DNA from: Beroe forskalii
Taxonomy: Eukaryota > Ctenophora > Nuda > Beroida > Beroidae
Length of the DNA stretch: 64,000 bases
Reading direction: 5' to 3'
Assembly (NCBI GenBank): GCA_011033025.1
Contig: WFMF01000405.1
Span: 1-64,000, forward strand
Position numbers and translations under genes: made by a program. Every line of letters starts with the position of its first letter. Positions within the stretch are counted from its first letter, which is position 1. The notes beneath the pieces are model-generated. The model had not been told where the DNA came from and did not search any database. It worked only from the letters and a program-made list of their open reading frames with translations. Positions 35,640 to 47,400 of this stretch are shown in pieces.

Positions 35640-36029
35640 AGTTTCACGAGTGCGCGCCGCGCCTTGCTTTCGTGACTACGCGAAGCCCCTGGTTAGGGGA
35701 ACAAGTGTTGTCAGACGTTGTCTGCACATTATTTCGGCGGTCGCGCGCGCGAAGGGGTAAGACAACATCGGACAAATCAGTTGCTAGCGCCGCTCGGCAA
35801 AGGATCAGGATTACTATTAGGGTCGACGGACGTTGCCCGTTTATTTCTTTTGACTGGATTGTTGCAAAGAGACGTCCAAATGTGGAACGTTGCGCCGCGC
35901 GCGAGGGTAGGGTAACATCTTGCCCTAACGAGGACCCTGGTTACGCGCACGGAGTGCGCGGCGCGGCAAGCCCCTGGTTAGGGGAAAGTAACATCCTACG
36001 ACCGTCAACGTCAGACAAAACCTGGTACG
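35640..36029. repeat. left part of an inverted-repeat-rich block
   Basis: Contains TTGTCAGACGTTGTCTG, ATTATTTCGGCGG and GTGGAACGTTGCGCCGCGCG with GAGGGTAGGGTAACATC. These sequences recur, several in reverse orientation, at 41.4-42.0 kb. CCCCTGGTTAGGGGAA occurs twice, near 35686 and 35971. Open frames here are not recognisable proteins. Confidence 0.65.
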
Positions 36030-36266
36030 TCTCCCATATAAACGGGAGCCTTCATTATCTATGACAATGACGTCACTCAGAAAAATATAATTAAACGCAC
36101 CTAGCGCTTTAAGGACTAGGGTTAGGGTCAGGATTAGGGTCAGGATTTGTTAGGGTTAGGGTTAGGATTAAGGTTAGGGTTTTGGTTAGGGCTATGGTTA
36201 GGTTTAGGATACAGAAAAATTGACGTTTAGATCTGTGACGTCACTCAGAGCCGTTTATATGGGAGA
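36030..36266. mobile_element. TIR element enclosing telomere-like repeats
   Basis: The left arm TCTCCCATATAAACGG and TGACGTCACTCAG (36030-36080) face TGACGTCACTCAG and CCGTTTATATGGGAGA (36236-36266). Between them lies degenerate TTAGGG array. Non-coding, 237 bp. Confidence 0.75.
36114..36209 (+). repeat. interstitial telomere-like (TTAGGG)n array
   Basis: About 14 loose copies of GTTAGGG, with variants such as GTCAGGATTAGGG and GGTTTTGGTTAGGG. The TTAGGG type fits a metazoan genome. The array sits inside the TIR element at 36030-36266. Confidence 0.85.
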
Positions 36267-36269
36267 GAT

Positions 36270-36360
36270 ATGCCCCTCACCCAAGCCCCCGAAGGGGGCG
36301 TTAAGGGTGAGGGGTTTCTCCGAGGAGAAGAGAACATGAGCCAATTGATCCGGAAGGATC
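36270..36360 (+). repeat. arm of an inverted repeat with 37272-37352
   Basis: ATGCCCCTCACCCAAGCCCC, a CCCCCGAAGGGGG hairpin and ACATGAGCCAATTGAT recur in reverse at 37272-37352, about 0.9 kb away. Confidence 0.75.
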
Positions 36361-36525
36361 AACCACCACGGCAATTTAAAGTAAAAATTAAATTTTTTTA
36401 CTTGGTCGGAGCCGCGCACTCCGTGAATCATCATGTGTCTGAGAATCGAGCGCTGAATATCTCAACATCTCGATCGTCACCAAGAACAGGTCAGTTTTTG
36501 AAGCAAATGTCTGACGCCTCAAACA
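36350..36525 (+). repeat. conserved block, inverted copy at 41281-41440
   Basis: Runs from TTGATCCGGAAGGATCAA through a TAAAGTAAAAATTAAATTTT stretch, CGCGCACTCCGTGAATCATC and TCTGAGAATCGAGCGCTGAA to ACCAAGAACAGGTCAG. The same sequence lies reversed at 41281-41440 with very few changes. No RNA family was recognised. Confidence 0.8.
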
Positions 36526-36599
36526 AAACATGCGTTCCGGTCGCCCAAAGACGCGCGCGCGCAATAATTTAATTGCGCGCGCCCGCTGAAAATTTCATA

Positions 36600-38810
36600 T
36601 TTGGTATGAATCCGAAACGCAAATTTTGCTAGTTGCGCAAGTGATGTTGCAAATTTGTCCCACTATGTATAGGAACGCATTAAAAACGCAGAAATAAGTT
36701 CCAATAAATATAAAACCAGGAAGATAACCATGTCTAAGGCACAAGATGAAAAGCCCATCACTGTGTTGGGCTTATTACTAACCACTGAAAAACAAAAGGA
36801 CTGTTTCAAACTCAAAGACTGTGCCAATAAAAGGGATGACGACATCAAGATAATCCTTCACACTGTAAGTGTAAAATAGAGAGGGAATTAATGTCCCACC
36901 TGATTGAACCATAATCTCAATTTGTACGTAGGTACCGTATCGACTGGTTATGCAATAATATGTGCAACAGTCCTGTCGACTGTTCAGAGTAAACCGAAAT
37001 AGTAGTGTAGACGCACAAAATTCTTGTTTAGACGAGAAACATGTCAGAGACGCTTGCATAATGGCATGTCCATTGTCCACTGTCTACGATAACTAACGCA
37101 TCTGTTTAATACCTGTATAACCAAAACTTGTACGTAGTCTGTTGAAAATCTGAAGTATAGCTCCAGGTGAGCTTCCGCTTCCCTTCCACTTTCTTTTCAT
37201 GAAAACGGGTAACCGGATCCTCTATCATCACATGTTACTGGAAAATAAACAGTAGGTAATAGGGAGGAGGGAGGGAATCAATTGGCTCATGTTTCTTCTC
37301 TCTGAGAAACCTCACTTAACGCCCCCTTCGGGGGCTTGGGTGAGGGGCATTTCTCCTACGGATACGTTCACATGAGCCTGTTTGAAGCAAACTTATAGTA
37401 AGAGGAGAGAGAACTGAGCCGGTAAGATATGACTCAAACCAGATTCCAGAATGAAATAGGCAGCTTGTAATTATAGCCCCTCGTCCATCGTCATCTAACA
37501 AATGATGGGAAAGGCAAGACGACAAAACTTTCACTTAAGAAGTTTCAATGATACGAGAAGTCTTAAAGAACTCATAAGATTTAACACTATTTAAGATAGT
37601 GGTTTTGAGACCTTTACTACACTTACTGGAGTCCCCCAAAGCTCTCAAACCGCGTCAACTTGTTGTTGCGTAGAAATATGAAACAACCGTTACTCGGTGT
37701 GGAAAATGTATACAGTATACATCTAGACTGTTCAATTATTGAAATGTGGAATGTGTATGCCTGTAACTGTAAAGTGCAAGTACAATACCATGCTAGTCAC
37801 GTTGAGCAATGAGTAATAAGTCATCATATAATGATCGTTTCTACTGCGATGTAGACTCTCTTCTAACCCCACGTGGGTTGAAAACCTATAGCTACACTGA
37901 ACCTTGAAGGGAAGGTACAAGGTATAACAACTCATTGAGGCTTACCCGGGGTCTCACACATTATAGTTTAGTGAATATAACGAAAATCTAAAGCCTTTAG
38001 AGACTTATACTGTTATAGTAGTGATATTAAAGTTGTAATAACTCCGAATGGAGAAGAATACTAGCGAACAGCTCAATGGCCAGAAGTTCAGAGGGCGTAT
38101 CCCTCTAAATCTATGTAAGCAGCTATGCATGATCCCTGTGCTCTGTACAATGGGTGGTGATACTTCACGACTACTAGGATTGTTTCCTCATGACAGAGTG
38201 AGGACGAGGATCGTTGGTTTTTCAAGGACTTATACTAGCCTGATGCACACAGCTTGATCTCCTGTTCATCAAGGGACACCATAGTGTCCTGACGTCCTGC
38301 TGTCCCTGCTTGCGTTTTACCCTTGAGAGAAAGTGACTGGGAAGGGCTTGCTCATCATCTTGTCATTGATGAACAGTGGTGCATAACCACAAGCAACCAT
38401 CTCCTAGTGTCATACGACAGAATTGTACTTGCTTCACAATTCTATCCTTGCTATCTGTCACTTATTGCTTGCGAAACATATCAGAAAGCTTGGGACTGCT
38501 TTACACTTTTACATCACTTTGGATCCTGTGTCACAGTCCTTATCTCACTCCCTTATTCTCTAAGTTAAGAGACCAAGGAATTGTGGAAGTAGGTACATCA
38601 ATAAGTATTTCCTTCAGCATTAGCTACCCTGGTGGATAGTTCTCCTGGGGGTAGAAGCTATAAATTACTTAGTCTGTGGGCTAAAAACCCAGCAGGAGCA
38701 GTTCAGCTGCAATGTCAAGGTAAATTACATGCCTTCTGGTTCCTATGATGAACCTATGAAACGAAATCCATGCTTTTATGCTGTTTGATGAATTGAAAAC
38801 CTTCCTTCTT
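36600..38810. other. no supported gene
   Basis: Apart from the inverted-repeat arm at 37272-37352, this is unassigned. Short open frames (for example 37732-37935 minus, 38323-38568 plus) show no domain. Confidence 0.4.
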
Positions 38811-38811
38811 G

Positions 38812-39165
38812 TCAATCAGGGAGGCTGTATGTTGTTTGATCAGTTTTTAGAACTGAGTTAGATACTTACCCTCTCGGAATTAGCAGAGGCTCCATATGCT
38901 GCTTGGTCAGTTTATAGAACTGAATTATAAACCTTCCCTCTTAGAGTCTTAGAAGCAGGGAGGTTCATGTTGCTTGATCAGTTTATACTTTCATAACTGA
39001 TTTATAACTCTCCCTCTCGGAAGCAAGGAGGCGCTATGCTGCTTGGTCAGAAGTAGGACTGACTTGAGTAAGAAACTTTCCCTCTCAGGATCAGGGAAGC
39101 TCTATATGCAGCTTGTCAACTTATAGAAATGAGGTGAGAACCTTTCCCTGGGACGCTTAAATTAT
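38812..39165. repeat. ~60-bp degenerate tandem repeat
   Basis: Five to six copies of a unit with ATGCTGCTTGGTCAGTTTAT, AGAACTGA and ACCTTCCCTCTCGGA. Copies are strongly diverged. Confidence 0.75.
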
Positions 39166-39277
39166 CCTTTCCATGACTGCAGGGTATACTTCCCAATTCC
39201 TATTCACTCTACTATAAGAATGAACACTAGATTTATTCAAGATTAGTAGTGGGAGTCTTAGGACCCACAGGGACCAA

Positions 39278-39356
39278 TCAATCCACTGCATTGGCAGCTG
39301 TACAGCCGCCAATACAGTGGATTGATGTAACTCTGTAATGCATATTACAGAGTTAC
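39278..39356. repeat. two adjacent palindromes
   Basis: 39278-39325 reads TCAATCCACTGCATTGGC to GCCAATACAGTGGATTGA, a nearly perfect 48-bp palindrome. 39327-39356 (GTAACTCTGTAATGC / GCATATTACAGAGTTAC) is a second, 30-bp palindrome. They are one base apart. Confidence 0.9.
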
Positions 39357-39889
39357 GGTATGTGGGTACCTACTTCAAGATCAATTTCCACTTGAATTCC
39401 CTGTTTTCATCCGACAACATGAGTGGATGATAGAAACTCTGCCATTCAGAGTTTATTCTAAGAGATCATGTCATTGGTTATGGCAGTGTCCCGATCCAAC
39501 TGACTCTTCCGATCCAACTGATTGCAAAACTTTTTCTCTTACTAAATTTCAAAATTTCTGAGCAATATGATACTCCTGAATATCCTGTCCAAAACATGGC
39601 AGAGATCTTCTGGCCTGTTGTAGTCTATACCTACATAGGCATTTCAATGGAATGTTCAACTCAGATGGTTGTTTGTACATGGTGGTCTCATGGTTACACT
39701 TGCGATGGTGATTGGACTTTCATTGTCCATGAACAACCATGATGTCTCTTGGATCCATTTTCTAAGCATGACTGACAGAACATTGGCTTCTGGTGTGCCA
39801 TTCAGTATAATTCAATTCAATTCAATTCAATTATATATAAAGAAATTACTTCTCAAGTCATGGCATTCAATCTTGCCTGTATTTTGACG

Positions 39890-40265
39890 AATTGAATGAA
39901 CACTTCAAGACCTCAATAGGTCTGCTGGTCTGTCACATTGCTAAAGCCCTAAAGACCTCAAAGGGGTCTTACAGAGTCGACCTCAATAGGTCTGTCACTC
40001 TGACCATTGCTAGACCCCACCAAGGGGTCTTACAGAGTCGTCCTCAAAAGGTCTGTCACTCTGTCACATAACTAGACACCTCAAAAGGGTCTTTCATAAG
40101 AGCCGACCTCAGTAGGTCTGTCACTCTGTCATATGATCACTCTGTCACATACATGACTGACACCTCAAAAGGGTCTATAAGAGTGAATGATTTCAGTCCT
40201 CAATAGGTCTGTCATATGACTAGGCACTTCAAGATGTGCCTGTTATAGACCTTCTGATATTTAAT
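39890..40265. repeat. ~60-bp degenerate repeat with GACCTCAATAGGTC palindromes
   Basis: Repeated GACCTCAATAGGTCTGTCAC, TCTGTCACAT and AAAGGGGTCTTACAGAGTCG pieces, at least five times with variable spacing. Confidence 0.75.
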
Positions 40266-41270
40266 CAGGTCTGTAAATGTCTTATATGCTTATAGACAAA
40301 CATCTGACCTCAACTGCTCAACTATGCTATTCAATGAATGCAACTAGACCATTGAAAGGTCGATATAGTTTGAAACACCTGAGCCACAGCTCAGACAGAT
40401 CTGAACCACTAAATACTTATAGACACTTCCAAGGGTTCGTTTGAGAGTGCACTTCTAACTGTTGCTCTGTTGGTTACAGTTGATACCTCATCACTCATGG
40501 GTGATAGGTGGGCCAACACCTCACTCATAATAACTTGCTTAAGTGAGAATCATTGTGGTGTAATTACGTAAATACTACTTAGACTTAATACTTAAATAGA
40601 CACCCAACAAAAGATAAATGTTTGGTTGTTATTTCCATTATAGCTTTAGGGGTCTTACACCCACACTTGCTTAACAACAAGGTCCAAATAAGCAAAGGTA
40701 ATAAAACTTACCATTTTCTCAGATAGGGTTGATTCAGGCGAGAGATGCATCCTGCATATAAACATAGCATCTTTATTTCACTATTAGACTATTGTATTCC
40801 TGAAACTGAGTATTGCTTCATGGTATTTTTAATCCAATAGGTCTTATTTGGTAACAATAATTGAAACTTAAACAAAAGTTTAGATTTGTTCAAAAATTGA
40901 GATTGATTCATATTTTGCTAACTATACTTATAGGTTGCTTATCTGAGGTTTGGAAGTCTCAAGTCATCTGTTATCTGAGTATGGAATGAAATATGGAATA
41001 ACCAAATACCGAAACTGGTCCACCTTTCAGAGTTGCACCAAACACATGTACATGACAAGTGGCAACTGTTCAGATAACATCACACACTACAACTGTTCAA
41101 CTGGAGCTCCTATGTCTGAAAGTCAAAATATTAGTCTTATAAACTGTTTTTAGAATGTATATTACCATAAAAAAGTAAAAAGAAGTCAACAATTATAAAT
41201 AAAAGTCGACAATGATGTATTGAAGATGTTAAAGAATGATTACAAGAACCGTGGTGATTGAATCCTTCGG
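40266..41270. other. no gene seen
   Basis: AT-rich unique-looking sequence between the repeat array and the right inverted block. Confidence 0.4.
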
Positions 41271-42012
41271 CGGAAAAAAACTGACCTGTTCTTGGTGACG
41301 ATCGAGATGTTGAGATATTCAGCGCTCGATTCTCAGACACATGATGATTCACGGAGTGCGCGGCTCCGACTAAGTAAAAAATTTAATTTTTACTTTAAAT
41401 TGCCGTGGTGGTTGATCCTTCCGGATCAATTGGCTCATGTGAACGTATCCGTAGGAGAAACCCAAAACCTTGTCAGACGTTGTCTGACCATTATTTCGGC
41501 GGACGCGCGCTTGCTAAACACGTATATCCCTGTCTGCGTTGCGCGGCCGCGGCGCTTCCTCAGAAGAGTACGCTTCCTCAGCTTCAGAAGCGTACGCATG
41601 CACCTATGCGGGCTTAGGTTGATGGATTTCTCCCATCCCTGCGCGCAACACTCGGAGGTTTGGAGGGTCGTGTTTTGCTAAACACGTATATCCCTGTGTG
41701 GCTCGCGCGTAGGGAAGCGCGCGGCGCGTACACACACCTATGCGGGCTTAGGAAGGTCGTGTTGCATACGCGGAAAACGTTGCGTGCGCGGCGGAGGGTA
41801 GGGTAACATCCTACAAGGCTTAGGAAAACGCGTCGTAGGATGTTACCCTACCCTCGCGCGCGGCGCAACGTTCCACATTTGGACGTCACTTTGCAACCTC
41901 GCCATACAGTCAGAAGAAATAGACGGGGCAACGTCCGTCGAGAAGACGCACGCGTTGCCAGCTGACCCACTGAAATTAAATTTGAAAGGACACATGGGTC
42001 TGACAACGTCAG
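41271..42012. repeat. right part of the inverted-repeat-rich block
   Basis: 41281-41440 mirrors 36350-36525. 41470-41502 repeats TTGTCAGACGTTGTCTG in direct orientation to 35708. 41837-41885 mirrors 35880-35920. A 41772-41873 hairpin has arms of about 43 bp around GAGGGTAGGGTAACATCCTA. GCTAAACACGTATATCCCTG followed by CACCTATGCGGGCTTAGG occurs twice (41512-41620, 41674-41752). No protein or RNA gene was recognised. Confidence 0.7.
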
Positions 42013-43023
42013 ACAAGGACATGGGACACAAGGTCAATCAACGTAAAATTGCTGTCAATAAACAGAAAAATGTCACTATTCCCCCTTGGAGCTACCCTAC
42101 CACTTGCTGAAGTATATTAATATAGATTGCAATTTGCATATTAAAAAAGTACATTGATTGTTGATATAAAATTGTACAATGTCGTATTTTTTTATATTCC
42201 CCATTTGTATCTTTTTTTCTTTGTTTTTTGTTATTTTCCAAAAAGTTACTAATCAAATAATTAGCAAAAATTGAATGCCCCCTCCCCATCATCGATAGTG
42301 CATTCGAACTGCCCCTGTAAATTGTAACACTTCGTTGCAAAACTAAAAGGGAAGATAGTTAACTTCCGCACCTTGAAATTTGCACCTTCACTTTAAGTTT
42401 AACTTTAAGCTCTAAATTTCTTATTTCAAGATCGAAGATATACAATTGATCCTGGTTAAAAATATTCAATTTATAATAATTGATAATGACATAACACAAC
42501 GTGTTCATCATTTAAAACTATACTATGATATAAAGTACAATTCACAATAAATAAAATCAATCACGGTACTCATCATATCAGATATTACTTTGTCAGCTAA
42601 AAGAAGTTCACACTGTTGGCAATTATATTTATAGGTCCACTGATTTCCATGAAAGCACGAAATTCACTGGCACTGAATAATTTGAATAGTGGATAAATTC
42701 AGTGTTCTGGCCTAATAGCTAGAAAATTGAAATAAAATGCTAGTATGCTACATAAATAATAAGTATGGCATTGGCTATAAGTATTGGATTTGGAAATCAA
42801 TGAAATTGAATAAACGAAAATCGAAATCAATAGCGAGGTTCATTGATTTCAATGACATCAACTTCAAGGTTTTAGAAGTAGAACATAAAACCACAGACCA
42901 TTCTAGTCGCATTACAGCCACTGTCATATTGCTCGTTAAAAATCGATCTGATTCTTTCAGTTATGGTTTAATTTGTAACAATAACATTTAAAAAATAAAT
43001 CTAACTCTATGCTATCTTAATCT

Positions 43024-43112
43024 TGTCGGCCGTTGACAGACCCTCTCGTGAGAAATCAGCGCAGCGCGCTGATTCTCATCGCGCCTGGCGTCAGCGGGTC
43101 AGACGACGTTCG
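43024..43112. repeat. GC-rich hairpin segment
   Basis: GAGAAATCAGCGCAGCGCGC followed by TGATTCTC forms a strong hairpin. The outer sequences GTTGACAGACCC and GGGTCAGACGACGTTCGAC are partly inverted. A small MITE is possible. Confidence 0.5.
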
Positions 43113-43147
43113 ACAATATGCTATCTTGTAAATATGAATGTGTCATA

Positions 43148-43306
43148 CCGTAGTGTCTCAACCTTTTGAGGTTGGGTGCATCACGCTGCGCTTGGGTACT
43201 TTTTCGCAAATGTGCTTATTATGCATGTTTTGCATAGAATAGGAATGCTCATTTGCACGCTGCAAAAAATACCCAACCACGGCGTTAAAATGTCAGGGAC
43301 CAAATA
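43148..43306. mobile_element. possible hAT-type MITE
   Basis: TAGTGTCTCAACCTTTTGAG resembles hAT TIRs of the CAGTGGTTCTCAACC type. GGTTGGGT at 43173 faces ACCCAACC at 43272, and the inner ACTTTTTCGCAAATGTGC is mirrored by GCTCATTTGCACGCTGC. No target-site duplication was confirmed. Confidence 0.4.
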
Positions 43307-43854
43307 CTTGAAAATGTGTGTCGTAATCTAGACGTGAGTTATTAAAATTACATATTAACAATAAAATACCAACAAAAATTCTTCATTTCCAAAAATATAG
43401 CTGTATGGCACGTGATATTCCTAAAATACTCATTACTTAAAATGAAAGAATTGTAAAGGGTATAATCTTTATCACTATTAGTATTCACTATCAGAATTCT
43501 TGTAAATCAGTAGCAGCTCTGCAGTCAAATTAACTTTAATAATACTGCAGTCTTCTAAAACGGAGTCAACATAATACAATGCGCTTGATATTTCTGTAAT
43601 AATAGCATGTGCTCGTTTTGCTGAATTACTGACTGTGTGTCACCCTATAAAACATGTTGGGAGCTGTGCATTAGCGCACGTGTTAATGTAAAGGCATGTG
43701 CGCAGATGACTAATTAATTCCGGATACAGGGCAAGTGCCGGCATTGATTATAATAAGCCTACACACATCTATAAGGCATCGGAGGTGCAATTCTTTTAAT
43801 AAAACGTGCCGATTGTGGCAGCTTTTGCTAACTAAAACTCAAAATTATGCCTGT

Positions 43855-43860
43855 TTTATT
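43855..43860 (-). terminator. possible poly(A) signal of the hAT/ZBED gene
   Basis: AATAAA on the minus strand about 410 bp past the stop at 44269. Its use cannot be shown from sequence alone. Confidence 0.25.
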
Positions 43861-44268
43861 TACAAATTCGAACAATTCATCTGAAATTCATAGTCTCTAA
43901 CAAATTAATTGGACTCATAAGCAACATTTGATTTTAATCTCTAAATCATAACGAACTAAATGTTTTTAATAATTTTGCATTTATGCGACACATTTCTGAA
44001 AAAAGGAACAATTTTGTTGCTTATGATGACCGAGAAAACAAATATTAAGGCACTCATATCTAACGTTTAATATTTTATACATCACATGCGGTCTCTTTAA
44101 CCTCTCAGAGGCTCTTATAACTTCTGACTTGTTCCTCGATTAAAGTTCCTCAAACTTATAAACATCTCGTTTCACATCATCAAAACATCACTATCTCTTC
44201 TCTCGGAGCACTAGAGCTGCGCACGTGCGCGCGAGAACGCGCGCGCGCGTCTTTGCCTCGGTCTCGTC

Positions 44269-44467
44269 TCACCATAAGGAGGAGTTGACGTTGAGGAAGA
44301 AGAGGCGTTCCAACTCCTGGAGGGAGTTGCACTGCTGGAAGGAGTTGACGCTCACCGTCCACTCCAGGAAGACTTTGTCTACGGGGGGCGGGCAGGCCGG
44401 GATGGAACACAGGTAGTAGGACAGCTGGGCCAGACACCGGTACGTGCCGCACTTCTCCTGCCAGTAC
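44269..44467 (-). CDS. hAT/ZBED gene exon 12 (end of hAT dimerisation domain)
   Basis: 66 codons including TGA at 44271-44269. RYWQEKCGTYRCLAQLSYYL then CSIPACPPPVDKVFLEW is the classical hAT C-terminal pattern (W....Y..L..LA...L.IPA...P.ERVF). Asp-Lys replaces Glu-Arg. Confidence 0.9.
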
Positions 44468-47400
44468 CTGGACAGGGCAGTAGGTTAGAGAGGGGGTGAG
44501 GAGAGGGGGTTTAGAGAGGGTGGTTAGAGAGAGGGTTTAAATAGGGATGTAGAGAGGAGGTGTAGAGGGGGTGTTAAAGAGGGGTTTAGGGAGGTGGTTT
44601 AGACTTAGAGAGGGGTTAAAGAGGGGGTTAACGAGGGGCGTGTAGAAAGGGGGTTAGAAAGAGTTGTAGAGAGGGGTTTAGAAAGGGGATTTACGGTACG
44701 GAGGGAGGTTAGAGAGGGGTTTCAGATAGGGGGTTCAGAGAAAAGTGTTCAGTTAGTGAAATGGTACCTGGAGAGGGCAGGGTTTATAGAAGAGTTTCTA
44801 AAGGCCTGTAACCAAGGAGTTACACCAGATGTAACAAAACAAAGAGGCGAGAAGTCCAGGATTTAAGGTCATTCAAACTACAAAGAGAGGAATACCAAGT
44901 GTAGCATCGTTTATTTGTGTTATTGTTGGAATACCGGGATATCAAGCTAAGAACACCGTATCTATACCCCACAAAGCACACTCACCGGAAGGGACACTCG
45001 TAGTCGAGGAGGAGCTGCTCTCTGACGAAGTCGTTAAACTCCAGAAGCAGAGCGCTGCTCGGCTTCACGTCTTTCTCATCCGACTTCTCTAGGAACGAGA
45101 ATAGTTTTCTCCTCTTGCTTGCTTGCTCGTTCACCTGAAAACAGGGTTCAGTTAAACCTGGCAATGGGGTGATATAAATGAATCATTGGGGCCTGGGGAG
45201 CGCTCTCAAATACCTGATCTTTAGTTCTAATAAAGTAATCAGCGAGTATCCAGTTTACATGGTGTTTTCTTGAATGTAAATTCGATGATTAATAATCCTT
45301 TGATTTCAACTGATAATCCAGTGCAGCACCCCCCTACATACCAGCGTTACTAAAAGTAATTTGGAGCGTGCAAGGAGCTCGTGCTAAACCGTAGAATATT
45401 AATTCCAGGGAACAAAGGTATGTACTGGACCAGATTAATACTGCAAATTCCCCCGATAATGGATTCCTTTCAGTTTATTAACACCCGAGTCGAAATGGAA
45501 AATATTAGAATAAACTGATAATCCGATTTTAAGTCGTCTAAAAATGATCTAAACCATAAATACTGAATTTCATTTAATTTAGACTGGACGAGATAAATGC
45601 AAATTATTCCGTAATTCGTTTAACTTTGAGATAACTTTTCTTATCACGTGCTTATTAAATTCAAATACGAATATATTTTGGATCGTGTGCACCCAAACCC
45701 AAACACCCCTGCCACATATGGATTTAACTCAGTAATAACTAAGTGTTCCCTGAAGTACTAAGTCCCCCCTACCTTGGCATCGTTCACGTTCTCGTCAGCT
45801 TTGTAGAAGTTAGGAGGCGGGGAGGGGTTGCTGATCCGGAGTTCCTGAGCAAGTTCCTCCAGGCGGCTCTGCACTCTGTTCTCCTCCTGAGCTCCCCGAC
45901 ACCACCTCATCTTGAAACGCGGGTCTAGCGCAGCGGCTTCCTGGGGTAAATGGTAAGGTCAAAGAAATGGTGTGTGAGGGAGAGGGGGTGAAATGGTGAG
46001 GTCAAAGAAATGGGGGGAGAGGGAGTGGGGGGGTAAAATGGCGAGGGGGAGGTCAAAGAAATGGTGGTGGGAGAGGGTGTAAAATGTTGAATGGGAAGAA
46101 ATGGTGGGAGAGGGAGAGGGGGTAAAATAGTGAGGAGAGAGGTCAAAGAAACGTGATTTAGGAAGGAAAAGGCGGGTTAAATAATATGAGGGAGGGGGGT
46201 GAAGAGCTCGAGTATTAAAAGTTTTAGGAAAGGGAATGGGGATGCAAGTATTCGTTAGTTTGGTATAAGTGGTAAAAGCGGCATATCAGCCAAGGGATAA
46301 AGAAGCATTCCGCATGAGGTGATCCTGGTGATAATTCCACATTGTTATCAGTGTGGCTTCCTTCACACGTGTGATAAGGGGACGTAGTCAGGGAATGTTC
46401 AGTGAACTTGAGGCACTGATATGGAGGGGGAAATGGGTACTGTGAAAAGGGCCGGGAGGGGGATATAATGGCGTACGACTATTTTTAGCTTTTACCCCAC
46501 GGCATCTTACCCCAGACCTCTGTCCAGATCCAAACCATAACCATAACATACCCAAGAGCCTTATTGCAACCCAACCCCTAACTTTTGCGTGGAGGTAAAA
46601 TATTGCGAAATAAAGTGTCGTGAGGTGAAGTGTCACGAAATGAAGTGTCGTGGGGTGAAGTGTGGTGAGGTGGAAAGTCTGTTCCCAAATCCCAGAGAAA
46701 GAGGGGGGAGCACGGAAGTCAGAAAGAGAAAAAGGAAAGTAAGATGTGTACCTGGTAGTACTTCTGCCGTAGGAGGGGAGTGAGGTGTTTCTGGAGGGCA
46801 GTGTTGAGACTCAGTACCAACTCCCCAAGGTGGATGGACTTTATGTCCCGGAGCAGTTGGTCCAGAGAGAGGATACTCGGGACTATGATGCCCACACTCG
46901 GGGTCGTCTCACTCGAGATTAGGTTGTAGACCTGGACATTAATAGTGCGTTAGTCATTAAATCAGGAGGGAGCTTGAGATAATGGTAAAGGCATTAGCAA
47001 AGCAATGAACTCATGATATTATAGTGGATCTAGAAGTAGAATCATTATATCTCCCCGCCATGATGCTTCCCTGAAGAGAGGATTGGTACGGCCTGGTACG
47101 AGACACTGATACGCAGAGCCACAAGAGAGTTCCTACAGCAAGACATATGGCTTGAGGAGGCTCCGCAATACGAAACATGTCGAATAACGTGATTCTAACA
47201 ATACGTAGTTCCCATTCCCGGGTTAGGTGAACAGTTCATTGTCCGATGCTCGTTACGGTATCGTTATTACAGGGATCAGGGCTTGGTGGCCATTTGGGGA
47301 AAACGCTGGCATTGGGGAGTTCATTTGGCTGTGCGCGGCTAAAGTGCAATGTATTATTTATTTGCGGGCTTACCGAGTGGAGCCTGTTAAATAAAAGTTA

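Larger units (their letters stand above)
42013..44200. other. no supported gene
   Basis: AT-rich. An ATG-started 84-codon frame at 42737-42991 (plus) has no known domain. Two small inverted repeats are listed separately. This stretch probably includes the 3' flank of the gene ending at 44269. Confidence 0.4.

Noticed and set aside
36340-36390. Resemblance to the ends of 18S rRNA (TTGATCC, GATCCTTCCG)
   Set aside because: The match is about ten bases long, lies in a small palindrome (TTGATCCTTCCGGATCAA), and no further rRNA sequence follows on either strand.
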